This document shows, piece after piece, positions 7,588 through 16,163 of a DNA stretch of 64,000 nt. The first letter of the stretch is position 1. Each line of letters opens with the position of its first letter. The DNA comes from Pseudocalidococcus sp964653145 (GTDB lineage Bacteria; Cyanobacteriota; Cyanobacteriia; Thermosynechococcales; Thermosynechococcaceae). Under the pieces are notes generated by a model, which saw only the letters and a list, made by a program, of their open reading frames with translations, was not told where the DNA came from and ran no database searches. The stretch lies in assembly GCA_964653145.1 (NCBI GenBank), contig CAZZCG010000013.1, positions 31,529-95,528 of the forward strand. Direction: 5' to 3'. The position numbers and the translations under genes are program-made.

Positions 7588-8670
7588 AACAAACACATTC
7601 ACCGCCCGCTCTGTTTTCATGAAAATGGGTAACATCGTGGCGGCATAGGTGACTTGATAGAGGCCCGTTGCTAAAGCCAAACTGGGAATAAAGCCTAAAA
7701 CCGCTAAAATCAGAGCTTCCTGCATCAACACGCCCAGTAAATAGTTATCCCCATAGCCCATTGCTTTTAAGGTTGCATACTCTGGTAAGTGATCGGAAAC
7801 ATCAGAGTAAAGAATTTGATAAACAATCACAATCCCAACAATAAAGCCCATAATTACTCCCAGGCCAAAGATGAAGCCAATTCCAGTCCCTTCTGCCCAA
7901 TAGGTGCGCTCAATTTTGGCAAATTCTTCAATGGTCAAGACATTGATATTGTTGGGTAAATGCTGACGTAACTCCTTTTGAACTTCTAATAAGTCTGCAC
8001 CCGGTTGAAGATGAATTAATCCGACTTCAATTTGATCTGGATTGCGATTGAACAGGTGTAAAAAGGTGGAATCACTGGCAATCACATTTCCATCCGCGGC
8101 AAAGGAGGCTCCCATCGTAAACAAACCCGCCACTTGAATTCGTTTTGTCCCAATTTCCGTTTCTAAGGGGGTTCCCGATTGATAGAGTTGAGCGATATTC
8201 CCAAATTCTGGTCGCCCGGCCTGGTCATAGATCACCTGTCCCAAGGGTTTAATTTGGTCAAGGTTACTATTAACATCCGGTAAATTAAAGGGTGATTGGG
8301 CCGGATCAATGCCCCAGACTAAGATATTTCGACTCAAACGGGTTTCAGGATTGCGCCATTGCCCCGTAGAAAAGTAGAGCGGACTCACGGATTTTACCTC
8401 AGGAATCGCCAGGGCCTGGTAAAGATGTTCTCGGGCAAAACTTTGAACCGAAAAGAGGGTTTGCAGTTGTGGATTAACCAGGACTAAATCGGCATTCAGG
8501 GCCATGTGGGGCTTCACGGCCGCATCCATTAAGGCTCCTTCAAACCCCATTTGGATAAAAATCAACATATCGGCAAAGGCAATCCCCGCCAGAGCGACAA
8601 TAAAGCGACTTTTCTGCCGAGTTAGCTGCAACCAGGCCAGGGGAGTTTTTTTCCAGAATTTGCGTAACAT
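7507..8670 (-). CDS. devC: DevC-type ABC exporter permease (MacB/FtsX-like)
   Basis: A permease of about 387 residues: an N-terminal membrane helix (RFIVALAGIAFADMLIFIQMGFEGAL), a large periplasmic domain, then three C-terminal helices, the topology of FtsX/MacB-type permeases. TPLAWLQLTRQKSRFIVALAGIAFAD is characteristic of DevC. The start at 8670 (MLRKFWKKTPLAW) is preferred over 8715: a GAGG lies about eight bases upstream, the family normally starts here, and it leaves an 11-bp gap after the GNAT gene rather than an overlap. It works with DevB (periplasmic adaptor), DevA (ATPase) and a TolC-type outer-membrane channel encoded elsewhere. Confidence 0.88.
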   Translation of the reverse strand: MLRKFWKKTPLAWLQLTRQKSRFIVALAGIAFADMLIFIQMGFEGALMDAAVKPHMALNADLVLVNPQLQTLFSVQSFAREHLYQALAIPEVKSVSPLYFSTGQWRNPETRLSRNILVWGIDPAQSPFNLPDVNSNLDQIKPLGQVIYDQAGRPEFGNIAQLYQSGTPLETEIGTKRIQVAGLFTMGASFAADGNVIASDSTFLHLFNRNPDQIEVGLIHLQPGADLLEVQKELRQHLPNNINVLTIEEFAKIERTYWAEGTGIGFIFGLGVIMGFIVGIVIVYQILYSDVSDHLPEYATLKAMGYGDNYLLGVLMQEALILAVLGFIPSLALATGLYQVTYAATMLPIFMKTERAVNVFVLTVVMCFISGAIAIRKLQAADPADIF

Positions 8671-8681
8671 CTGCACGGGCC

Positions 8682-9329
8682 TCAAAGGGGTTGGGGTTTG
8701 CGAATCATCGTCCAAAAGGGAAGATCTGTCTCACCTAGGCGTTCCTGGCGTTGAATCTGAAAGCCAAGTTTTTCATAGAAGTTAACCGCCGCTTGAGTTC
8801 CAGTTTCTAAGTAGCACGCGCGCTCGGTTTGGTCGGCCTGGGTGAGGATTGGTTTTAGCAGTTGTTTGGCAATCCCCTGACCTTGAAATTCCGGAGCCAC
8901 GCCCAAAAGCATCAAATACCAGTGGGGTTCGGGTAAGTCTTGCCAGCGATGTTTCTCGAACTCCATCAAATGGTTCAACCGCTGCCAACCTGACCAGCCC
9001 AATAAAAATGGCATTTTGTAATACCCGGCCTGTAAAAACCGCCACCAGTGAATGTTCGTTTCGCCGGGGGGAATCCAGGCCGCCACGCCTTTAATTTCAT
9101 TGGGAGTAGTATAGGTATAGCGGTAGGGGAGGGCATAGTTGACGGTGGTGGCACAGAATTGGTGGATTAAGGACTGTTTGCGGGATTCATTGGCTCCGGG
9201 GACGAGATATTGCAAAAATGGGTAGTCCGCAAAGGCCTGGGAAAGCGCTTCAATGGCCTGGGGCAGATCGGAGCGAGTGAGGTGAGTCGTCGTCTTGGCC
9301 TCATCGAGATAGGGGTAAATAATCGTCAT
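8682..9329 (-). CDS. GNAT-family N-acetyltransferase inside the dev operon
   Basis: A 215-residue acetyltransferase. Motif A is LLGVAPEFQGQGIAKQLL (acetyl-CoA pyrophosphate loop Q-x-x-G-x-G/A), followed by CYLETGTQAAVNFYEKLGF, the usual C-terminal part of the fold. A GAGG lies about nine bases before the ATG. Genes on both sides run in the same direction with short gaps (26 and 11 bp), so it belongs to the TetR-controlled exporter unit. It may modify the exported compound or detoxify a related one. The substrate cannot be read from the sequence. Confidence 0.8.
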   Translation of the reverse strand: MTIIYPYLDEAKTTTHLTRSDLPQAIEALSQAFADYPFLQYLVPGANESRKQSLIHQFCATTVNYALPYRYTYTTPNEIKGVAAWIPPGETNIHWWRFLQAGYYKMPFLLGWSGWQRLNHLMEFEKHRWQDLPEPHWYLMLLGVAPEFQGQGIAKQLLKPILTQADQTERACYLETGTQAAVNFYEKLGFQIQRQERLGETDLPFWTMIRKPQPL

Positions 9330-9355
9330 AATTTTTTCCTCAAGGTTGAATCACA

Positions 9356-9550
9356 TTACAAAAACCACCAGGGTAAATCTTCGAGAAAGGCGTAAATTTC
9401 CAAATAATTCAGCAGCCCCAGGCCATAGAGCAGTCGGGCTTTTTCCTGGTGGATGGCCGTTTGATCCTCTAGCCAGAGAAGTTTGCCTATGGCCGTTACG
9501 AGGATTAGCCAAGGGGAGAGAGCTTGCTTTAGGAGTTGCTGCAGGGGCAT
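9356..9550 (-). CDS. Small hypothetical membrane protein in the dev operon
   Basis: A 64-residue ORF with one clear hydrophobic stretch (ALSPWLILVTAIGKLLWL) and a second hydrophobic segment near the end, lying between the DUF2834 gene and the GNAT gene on the same strand. No family is recognised and no clear ribosome site precedes the ATG. The likely operator copy at 9570-9583 sits directly upstream. It is retained because it fits the operon spacing, but it could be a non-coding stretch. Confidence 0.4.
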   Translation of the reverse strand: MPLQQLLKQALSPWLILVTAIGKLLWLEDQTAIHQEKARLLYGLGLLNYLEIYAFLEDLPWWFL

Positions 9551-9569
9551 AGTTACTAACCTGTTAAAT

Positions 9570-9583
9570 CGAATGTTCGTTAT
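9570..9583. promoter_or_regulatory. Second copy of the putative TetR operator, inside the dev operon
   Basis: CGAATGTTCGTTAT differs by one base from CGAACGTTCGTTAT found before tetR at 11839-11852. It lies in the short gap between the DUF2834 gene and the next small ORF. Two near-identical palindromic sites in the two main non-coding gaps of one operon suggest that the TetR protein controls an internal promoter as well. Binding is inferred. Confidence 0.5.
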
Positions 9584-9591
9584 GCTTCAAG

Positions 9592-9948
9592 TCAAAACAA
9601 GACATCACGTTTAGCTGAATCAAGATGAAACTGACGGATTAACAAAAATAGGGGTAAACCCAGGGAAACACCGACCGTGACGCTGGCCACCAAGGGCAAC
9701 CAAAGATGGGATAAATTGAGCCGCCTGCCCTCAACTAAGGTTAAAACCCAGAGGACAATGAGAGAAACTGCCACATCAAAGCCAAACATACTGGCGGCGG
9801 GATTCACGAAAACCTGATGGAAAAAGAGACGGAAATCGAGGCCATGCTCATTCAGAAATCCAACAAGTTGCGATAGGGGCAAGACAGTGCCGATCACACA
9901 TAATCCGAGGTAGCTCCATTGCAATTTAGTTTGTGGCCAAGTCATCAT
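9592..9948 (-). CDS. DUF2834-family membrane protein
   Basis: A 118-residue protein with three or four membrane helices (YLGLCVIGTVLPLSQLVGFL; FDVAVSLIVLWVLTLVEG; LWLPLVASVTVGVSLGLPLFLLIR). The pattern fits DUF2834, small integral membrane proteins of unknown function. The start MMTWPQ at 9948 is chosen because GAGG lies six bases upstream; a longer reading to 10005 lacks such a site. It sits 80 bp downstream of devB in the TetR-controlled unit. Confidence 0.65.
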   Translation of the reverse strand: MMTWPQTKLQWSYLGLCVIGTVLPLSQLVGFLNEHGLDFRLFFHQVFVNPAASMFGFDVAVSLIVLWVLTLVEGRRLNLSHLWLPLVASVTVGVSLGLPLFLLIRQFHLDSAKRDVLF

Positions 9949-10028
9949 CTTTACCTCACACTCATCAAATTGTTTACGGATGTTGAATCTTTGTGATCCT
10001 TTCAATCAACAGGACTGGACAACAATCA

Positions 10029-11234
10029 TCAAGGTTGGGTTTGGGCAATGGGTTTAGCAACATTGATCAGAGTCGCCACCTGCAAATTACTTAAGCCCGC
10101 CACCTGTTCACTGGAGTTGGGATCAAGCTGAATTTTTACCTCCACGACCCGCCGATCCAGGTTTTCGCCTGGTTGGTTGCTGAATATGGCCTGTTGCTCC
10201 ACCTGTTGCCCAATTTCCACCACTGTTCCCGAGAGTTTGTCAGGAAAGGCTTGGCCGGTAATTGTCGCTTTTTGTCCGAGCTGAACCCGGGCAATATCGG
10301 TTTGATAGACTTCTGCAACAACCATCATTTGCTGAGTCGTTCCCAGACTGACGATCCCTGCATCCCCCAGCGATTCCCCAGGCCGGACATGAACCTTCAA
10401 AACCGTGCCATTGATCGGCGAGCGAATATAGGCCTGTTCCAGTTGGGTTTGAAGTTGGCGTTGATTGGCAATGGCTCTCTCGACTTCGGCCTGGGCCACT
10501 TGAATATCCACGGGGCGAACTTCCGCAATCCGGTTCAAGGTGGCACTGGCTTCCCGTTGTTGAGCAGCAAGGGTATTCATGGAACGATTGAGGGCGGCTC
10601 TGGCTTCCCTGAGTTGGGCCTGGGCCGTTTCTAAATCCAAGCGCTTGGCATCCAGTTGTGAGGTGGAAATGGCTCCCTCTTGGTAGATGGCATAGAACCG
10701 TTCATACTCAGCCTGGGCTGTGCGGACTTGGGACTGCCAACGGGCGATGGTGGCTTTTTGGGTAGCAATAGTCCCGTCCAGTTCGGCATTAACGCGGGTG
10801 ATGGTGGCTTGCTGGGCCTGGATTTCGCCGGATTTAGCTCCAGCTTGAACTTGGGCGAGGCGGGCCTGGGCGACTTTCACCTCCTGTTGGGCCTGGTTGA
10901 GCGCGGCCTGGAGGCGTTTAGCAGAATCAAGTACCGCAATCACTTGACCCGCTTTGATCGGTTCTCCCCGTTCAACCCGAATTTTGGCTACCCGATCTCC
11001 ATCTAAAGCTAGGGGCGCGGCCACTTGGACAATTTCAGAACTGGGTTCTAAACGGCCGAGGGCTGTTACCTGTGGGGGTGGGCTGGGAGTGGCCGTCATT
11101 TCGCTACTGTCGTTGGCCTGGGAGAGTTGACTCAGTTGGCTGACCCCATAGGCAATAATCCCGCCCGTGCCGACAATCAGGATGCCGACTAAAACAGGGA
11201 CTTTCCAACCCAAGGACTTAAATTGGCTTAACAT
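10029..11234 (-). CDS. devB: DevB-type periplasmic adaptor (HlyD family)
   Basis: A 401-residue membrane-fusion protein with an N-terminal signal anchor (VPVLVGILIVGTGGIIAYGV), a lipoyl half-motif (VTALGRLEPSSEIVQVAAP), a long alpha-hairpin coiled coil rich in Ala and Gln (about 105-265), the second lipoyl half (YIRSPINGTVLKVHVRPGE) and a beta-barrel domain. The wording ALGRLEP and RPGESLGDAGIVSLG is typical of DevB. It bridges the inner-membrane permease DevC and an outer-membrane TolC-like channel. The ATG at 11234 has AGGAG eight bases upstream and overlaps the tetR end by 17 bp, so translation of the two is linked. Confidence 0.9.
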   Translation of the reverse strand: MLSQFKSLGWKVPVLVGILIVGTGGIIAYGVSQLSQLSQANDSSEMTATPSPPPQVTALGRLEPSSEIVQVAAPLALDGDRVAKIRVERGEPIKAGQVIAVLDSAKRLQAALNQAQQEVKVAQARLAQVQAGAKSGEIQAQQATITRVNAELDGTIATQKATIARWQSQVRTAQAEYERFYAIYQEGAISTSQLDAKRLDLETAQAQLREARAALNRSMNTLAAQQREASATLNRIAEVRPVDIQVAQAEVERAIANQRQLQTQLEQAYIRSPINGTVLKVHVRPGESLGDAGIVSLGTTQQMMVVAEVYQTDIARVQLGQKATITGQAFPDKLSGTVVEIGQQVEQQAIFSNQPGENLDRRVVEVKIQLDPNSSEQVAGLSNLQVATLINVAKPIAQTQP

Positions 11235-11820
11235 CCGCTGACTCCTGATGGTGCTGGTGTTCTAAGTAAGTGGTAATGACTTGGCGCATTAGGGTTAGTT
11301 GTTCGGTCATGGAAACGGTTTCGCCCTCAAACATTCGTTGCAGTAACAGCCCATCCACAAAACACATCATTAAGCGAATCAGCTGCCGATCCTCCAACTT
11401 GAGCACATCCACCAAAGCTTGCTCGACATGGGCTGAAACCTGCTTGAGCACAACGTTTTTCTGGACTTTATCGGGCCCCTGCTGCTGATAGAACTCAATT
11501 GAAATCAGGGTTTGTTGCCGACACCGAGTTTCATTGCGCTCCAGAAATCTAAACGCCGCTTCAAGGCGCTCATTGAAAGTGGGTAGCTTTTCCAGTTCAG
11601 CCGCAAAGCTATAAATGTCTTGCTCAACCATGTCCGCGACGAGTTGCTCGAATAATTCCTCCTTGTTGGAAAAATAATGATAGAGGGTACCGGTGGAAAC
11701 ACCCAAGGCCTGGGCAATTTGCCGCATCGTCAAGGCCGCATACCCCTGTTCTGCAAATAAATCAAAGCACTGACGCAGCAACTCACGGCGGTATTGGTCA
11801 TGATCGACAATCTTGGGCAT
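11218..11820 (-). CDS. TetR-family regulator of the dev operon
   Basis: A 200-residue repressor. The N-terminal helix-turn-helix reads LTMRQIAQALGVSTGTLYHYFSNKEELF, the standard TetR DNA-binding unit; the rest is an all-helical ligand-binding domain. It is the first gene of the devBCA unit and overlaps devB by 17 bp, so it very likely controls its own operon. The palindrome CGAACGTTCG at 11839-11848, 18 bp before the start codon, is the obvious operator candidate, and a near-copy lies at 9570. The inducer is unknown. TetR control hints at export of a toxic or envelope compound rather than purely developmental use. Confidence 0.88.
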   Translation of the reverse strand: MPKIVDHDQYRRELLRQCFDLFAEQGYAALTMRQIAQALGVSTGTLYHYFSNKEELFEQLVADMVEQDIYSFAAELEKLPTFNERLEAAFRFLERNETRCRQQTLISIEFYQQQGPDKVQKNVVLKQVSAHVEQALVDVLKLEDRQLIRLMMCFVDGLLLQRMFEGETVSMTEQLTLMRQVITTYLEHQHHQESADVKPI

Positions 11821-11838
11821 AACAGGGATTTCTTATCT

Positions 11839-11852
11839 CGAACGTTCGTTAT
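11839..11852. promoter_or_regulatory. Putative TetR operator upstream of tetR-devBCA
   Basis: The perfect 10-bp palindrome CGAACGTTCG (11839-11848) extends to CGAACGTTCGTTAT, 18 bp ahead of tetR. A copy with one change lies at 9570-9583 in the same operon. Position and symmetry fit autoregulation. No binding data can be derived here. Confidence 0.6.
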
Positions 11853-11973
11853 CTAAAAAATTTCTAGCATAAGTTCCTGGGTTCTGTAAAGGCCTGGTGT
11901 GTCGGGATCAAAAAAGGCCAGTCTCTAAAGCAGAACTCACCCCAACAAATTTGGTTCGTTACTCTCTCAGTCC

Positions 11974-13398
11974 CTAAGCCCCCGAAGCCGCCGAACCCTG
12001 ATGAACCGTTTTTACCCACTTCAGCCGCTTTGCCCGCACCGACATCCGTAAGGTGACTCCGGCAATCACAGGCAACCAATGGAGCATATAAATAGTCGCT
12101 TTGATCGCTGAAAATACCAGATTAAATACACTCATCGGCAGGGCCTGGGTGCGAGGAATTGCCCGCAACATCCCAATTACTGAGAGAGTCAAGCTCAAGC
12201 TGGTGAGAGGAATTAACAGGGGAGACTTGGCCCGTAATGCTGCCATCACTAAGTCGGGAATTGTTGCTGTGGGAATTCCATATTTAATCATCAACCAGAA
12301 CAACATATCCCAACTTTTGTGAGTGCCGAGGCGATTGCGGACTAACTCTGACCAATAGTCCAGATAACTTTGATAGCCCCCTTCTGCCCAGCGATTTCGT
12401 TGATGCCAGAGTGCTTTTGCCGTAGTTACGCCTTCTTCTGAGACCGCCGGATCCATGAGTAACTCTATATCCCAGGCCTGAAGGTGGAGCTGCAAACTTA
12501 AATCCAAATCGTCCGTAATTGTCGATTCATTCCAACCCCCACAATCCGCCAAGGCCGCCCGCCGGACAAACTGGCCATTTCCCCTCAGTTCCCCCAAGCC
12601 CCCGACCGCAATTCGTTGTTGTTGGAAATAGGCATCTAAGGCCATCTCAGCGGTTTGTCCCTCTGTCCAAAAATTGACATCGCTGTTACTAATGGCTTTG
12701 CGAACTTGGACAGCCCCGACTCTAGGCGCTTGAAATCTGGAGATAACGGTTTTCACCAGGCCTGGGTCAATCACCGCATCCGCATCAAACACGCCAATAA
12801 TCTCGCCTTTGGTTAGGGGTAAGACTTGGTTTAAAGCCCCAGATTTCCCACCCGTTGCGCCTGCTGACCGTCGAAGGACATTGAGTTGTCGATATTCAAT
12901 TTTCAATTGCTTGAGAATGGCGCCAGTTTCATCGGTACTGTTGTCATCCACAATCCAGACATCGAGCAAGTTTGCCGGATAATCAACACAGCACAAAGAT
13001 TTGACTAGGCGCGAGATCACAGCTGCTTCATTTTTCGCTGCAACCACTAAGGAAACCGAGGGCAGGGGGATATTGCTCCCTTCAGTTAAGTCTTGATTTG
13101 CTTCTATCGGTAATTCAAGCTCGGATTTTGGGCGAGCCGTAACTAACCGCACCCCATGCACCGTCATCACAGTCGTTAATGCCCAGACCAACCAAATCCC
13201 GTGGGCCATTAGATGTAGGGCAATCACCACGACCCAAACCGCACACAGCACCATCGCCGCCTTAATCCGCCGCCCATCTAAAATCGGTTGAGGCGTTAGC
13301 GCCGCCTGATCGGTTTCATCAACCCAATCGGTCAACAAAGCATCAAGCGGATCAAGCTCGTTGGAGGAATCGTTTTCGGGCCAGGAATTCTCCGGCAT
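11974..13398 (-). CDS. Membrane GT2 glycosyltransferase, possibly a glucosyl-diacylglycerol synthase
   Basis: A 474-residue family-2 glycosyltransferase with two N-terminal helices (about 46-85), a GT-A domain (SLVVAAKNE; VDDNSTDETG near 151), metal motif DADA (205-208), acceptor motif TDDLDL (295-300), QRNRWAEGG (333-341), and C-terminal helices. The Q-x-x-R-W motif marks processive or lipid-acting GT2 enzymes. The layout resembles the cyanobacterial monoglucosyl-diacylglycerol synthase (Synechocystis Sll1377), the first step of galactolipid synthesis; this is a resemblance from memory. The start overlaps the radical SAM gene end by 47 bp, so the two are co-translated. An unrelated polysaccharide-type GT2 is the alternative. 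Confidence 0.7.
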   Translation of the reverse strand: MPENSWPENDSSNELDPLDALLTDWVDETDQAALTPQPILDGRRIKAAMVLCAVWVVVIALHLMAHGIWLVWALTTVMTVHGVRLVTARPKSELELPIEANQDLTEGSNIPLPSVSLVVAAKNEAAVISRLVKSLCCVDYPANLLDVWIVDDNSTDETGAILKQLKIEYRQLNVLRRSAGATGGKSGALNQVLPLTKGEIIGVFDADAVIDPGLVKTVISRFQAPRVGAVQVRKAISNSDVNFWTEGQTAEMALDAYFQQQRIAVGGLGELRGNGQFVRRAALADCGGWNESTITDDLDLSLQLHLQAWDIELLMDPAVSEEGVTTAKALWHQRNRWAEGGYQSYLDYWSELVRNRLGTHKSWDMLFWLMIKYGIPTATIPDLVMAALRAKSPLLIPLTSLSLTLSVIGMLRAIPRTQALPMSVFNLVFSAIKATIYMLHWLPVIAGVTLRMSVRAKRLKWVKTVHQGSAASGA

Positions 13399-14326
13399 AG
13401 GTCACTTGATTGAGGAACCAGTACTTATCAACACCTTTGAAGAAGCTGGGAATGAGGTAACACCACACCGTGCAGCCTTCACAAACCGACAGCCGCCCTT
13501 GGGATTGCCGATACTCTTCCACCACTTCTGACTGCTTGTAGAGGTCATAGAGTTTCCCGTCGATGGGTACGCCTTTTTGGGCAAAGTGATAGCAGGGGAG
13601 CAACAACTCGTCATTGGGGGAAATTGCAATCACCGCATCTACGGCCTTACACCGGGGATTTTGGGTATCGTTTCCGCCAGCACGAATGAGGGCTAGGGCT
13701 GCTTTATTGTAACCAACGTTACTATACTTCCTGGCATTCTGTTCAATGCTGTCGGCAATGGCAGGTGTGGGGTTTTTCTTGCTGTTGTAGTGTTCATGGG
13801 CAGTAAAAGCAGGGTTCAGCCAGACCCGCACTCCTAAGCGTTGCCCCAATTCAGCCACTTCCCCAATCCGATCATAATTTTGGGCCGTGACGGTGTGATT
13901 CAGAACCGGATATTCTCCCAGGTCTTTGGCAATTTTGACCGATTCCACTAAGGTTTCAAAGATTTTTACACCGCGGGAATGATCGTGGGTTTCAGCATCG
14001 GCTCCGTCCAAAGAGAAGTTGAGAAAGTCCACAAGACCATGGATCTCCTTTGCCCGCTTGGGATAGAGGATCGTATTGGTGGTCATGCTGGTGACAAAAC
14101 CCAGGTCTTTAGCGGTGCGGTAAATTTCCGGTGCATCGGCCCGCAGCAGTGGCTCACCCCCGGTAAAGTCCACATACTTAACCCCTAACCGCCTCAGGTC
14201 TTGGAGATTTTTCTCAATTGCTGGAAATTCTGCCTCTTTACCCGGTTCTAAAGCCCAGATATCGCAAAAGTGACACCGAGCATTACAACGGTAGGTGAGA
14301 TAGTAGTTGGCAACCAGTGGGGCCAT
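13352..14326 (-). CDS. Radical SAM/SPASM-like protein upstream of the GT2 gene
   Basis: A 324-residue radical SAM enzyme. The cluster motif CNARCHFC (Cys14, Cys18, Cys21) binds the 4Fe-4S/AdoMet site, followed by FTGGEPLL. The C-terminal part has extra cysteines (NPRCKAV, LLPCYHF, CEGCTVWC) like a SPASM/twitch domain for auxiliary Fe-S clusters. Such enzymes perform radical modification of peptides, sugars or lipids. AGGA lies nine bases before the ATG. The only co-transcribed neighbour is the membrane glycosyltransferase, which it overlaps, so a lipid or glycan substrate is plausible. No precursor peptide gene was seen nearby. Confidence 0.8.
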   Translation of the reverse strand: MAPLVANYYLTYRCNARCHFCDIWALEPGKEAEFPAIEKNLQDLRRLGVKYVDFTGGEPLLRADAPEIYRTAKDLGFVTSMTTNTILYPKRAKEIHGLVDFLNFSLDGADAETHDHSRGVKIFETLVESVKIAKDLGEYPVLNHTVTAQNYDRIGEVAELGQRLGVRVWLNPAFTAHEHYNSKKNPTPAIADSIEQNARKYSNVGYNKAALALIRAGGNDTQNPRCKAVDAVIAISPNDELLLPCYHFAQKGVPIDGKLYDLYKQSEVVEEYRQSQGRLSVCEGCTVWCYLIPSFFKGVDKYWFLNQVTYAGEFLARKRFLQRA

Positions 14327-14577
14327 AGCAATGTTCCTAAACAGACTCTAATGAATGTGGGTAATCAGACAATCCAGAATTTTCTCAAAAACAATAAATA
14401 AAACTCAGCCTCAGAATAGAAAAACATCAAGGGTCAATCCCGAGGAGGTCATACTTGCTCAATAGTTTAGGCCAAATCTGGGGAAAGAATGCAGCTAAAA
14501 TAGCAAGGTGAGTTTAAATATGCGGCCGTTCCGGCTCCATCCGCTAGATTGCTTTCTCCATTGCAAAGGACAACTCC

Positions 14578-14955
14578 ATGGCTGTGAACCTGGATTTACT
14601 GAAGCCGGCTCCCCCTAAAGATGTCAATATTTTTACCCCCTACATTCCCAGTGGTAAGAGAGCTTTTCTGCCCCTAGGGATTGCCCTATACCAACAGGGG
14701 AGTTTGGAAGGACAGCGCAGCATTGAAGGGGGAGATAACATCAATTTTGTTGCCAGTTGGAATATTTCTAATCTGCCGGCGGATTTGGCTCGGTGTAGCG
14801 TTGTTTTTGATGGCAATGTAGAACTGACCTACGAAATGACCATGACCACTTTTGAGTTAGTGGATCATTTGATTGATGTTTTGGTGAGTTTTAAGCGGGC
14901 CCGGGTCGCAGATTTTTCTAAGACGTTCTATCGGAAACTGTTACGGTTAGAGTAG
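14578..14955 (+). CDS. EbsA-like type IV pilus/biofilm protein
   Basis: A 125-residue soluble cyanobacterial protein. Segments FTPYIPSGKRAFLPLGIALYQQGSLEGQRSIEGG, ending with FSKTFYRKLLRLE, resemble what I recall of EbsA, a protein needed for type IV pilus assembly and biofilm self-suppression in Synechococcus elongatus. The assignment rests on memory of the family. AGGA lies eight bases before the ATG. The next gene on the same strand starts 105 bp downstream. Confidence 0.6.
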   Translation: MAVNLDLLKPAPPKDVNIFTPYIPSGKRAFLPLGIALYQQGSLEGQRSIEGGDNINFVASWNISNLPADLARCSVVFDGNVELTYEMTMTTFELVDHLIDVLVSFKRARVADFSKTFYRKLLRLE

Positions 14956-15060
14956 GAGAACTAGGGTTCTTTTAGCTATGTGGTCAACTGGTGGTAACTA
15001 ATAAGCCTAACTGACCGCCCCTATCCCCCAATCGCAACGATCTCAGAGGAGTATTCAGCG

Positions 15061-16125
15061 GTGCCCCATCATCTTCTCATTGGCTCAACCACTCCCTACA
15101 GCGGTAAGTCAGCTACGGTTCTGGGCCTGGGTCAGCAATTGCGGAAACGAGGGGTAGAGATTGCCTTTGGTAAACCCGTGGGTATTGACCTGACAACAGC
15201 GGGGGCGGACGCGGATGTGGCCTTTATCCAATCCACCTTGGGCTTAAGTGCCAGGCAAATGCGACCAACTATTCTTACCCTCGACTCAAGTTTAGTTCAA
15301 CAGCGCTTACAGGGCCTGGATACCACTGACTATGCCCAGCGTTTAACTCAATACCAGGAATTGGGCACGACGGATGAGTTGGTTCTTCTGGAGGGCCCTA
15401 GCACCATTGAGGAAGGACGCTTGTTTGGTCTTTCCCTACAAGAAATGGCCCAGGCCCTACCGGCAAAAATCCTTCTGATTGCCCGTTATCAATCTGCCTT
15501 GGTGGTGGAGTCACTGCTTTTAGCCCAATCGGAATTGCAAGGTCATCTGCTGGGAGTGTTGATCAACGACATTCCTGCTCACGAATGGGATACGGTCAAT
15601 ACAGTTAAGGACTATTTGGAACGTCAGGGGTTACCGGTGCTGGGTCTGCTTCCCCGTCACCAGTTATTGCGGAGCGTTAGTGTCCAAGAGCTAGTTCGGC
15701 AGTTGGGAGCTGAAGTTTTATGCCGGCGGGATCGGTTGGATCTGTTGGTGGAAGAATTGAGCATTGGGGCGATGAATGTCAGTGCGGCATTAAAATATTT
15801 CCGCAAGGGCAACAATATGGCGGTGATTACTGGGGGCGACCGTACCGATATTCAGTGGGCAGCCCTAGAAACCTCAACCCATTGTCTGATTTTGACCGGG
15901 CATTTACCCCCGACTCCAGCTTTGTTAGCCCGGGCTGAGGAGCTAGAGATTCCGATTTTATCCGTTGATCTCGATACCCTGACTGCCGTGGAAATTGTCG
16001 ACCAGGCCTTTGGGCAAGTTCAACTCCATGAGGCCATCAAGGTGGACTGTGTCTATCAACTCATGGAAAAACATTTCCAAACAGATCGGTTGTTAGCCTC
16101 CCTACAACTCCCACTACCGGCTTAG
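15061..16125 (+). CDS. BioD-like/phosphotransacetylase-family protein with DRTGG domain
   Basis: A 354-residue protein. The N-terminal P-loop domain begins LLIGSTTPYSGKSATVLGLG (dethiobiotin-synthetase/cobyrinate-synthase fold) and continues with VLLEGPSTIEEG. The C-terminal part (about 215-350, MNVSAALKYFRKGNNMAVITGGDRTDIQ) matches the DRTGG domain found in the N-terminal region of long phosphotransacetylases. The acetyltransferase catalytic domain is absent, so it is unlikely to be a phosphotransacetylase itself; a regulatory nucleotide-binding role is possible. Translation starts at GTG with GAGGAG about nine bases upstream. Confidence 0.72.
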   Translation: MPHHLLIGSTTPYSGKSATVLGLGQQLRKRGVEIAFGKPVGIDLTTAGADADVAFIQSTLGLSARQMRPTILTLDSSLVQQRLQGLDTTDYAQRLTQYQELGTTDELVLLEGPSTIEEGRLFGLSLQEMAQALPAKILLIARYQSALVVESLLLAQSELQGHLLGVLINDIPAHEWDTVNTVKDYLERQGLPVLGLLPRHQLLRSVSVQELVRQLGAEVLCRRDRLDLLVEELSIGAMNVSAALKYFRKGNNMAVITGGDRTDIQWAALETSTHCLILTGHLPPTPALLARAEELEIPILSVDLDTLTAVEIVDQAFGQVQLHEAIKVDCVYQLMEKHFQTDRLLASLQLPLPA

Positions 16126-16163
16126 TCAATCCCAGGATCGATCTTGGATTGGAGGGGGTTTTC

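Noticed and set aside
10173..10634. 153-codon rightward open frame opposite devB
   Set aside because: It lies wholly inside a well-supported gene on the other strand and shows no domain; an effect of its Ala/Gln-rich codons.
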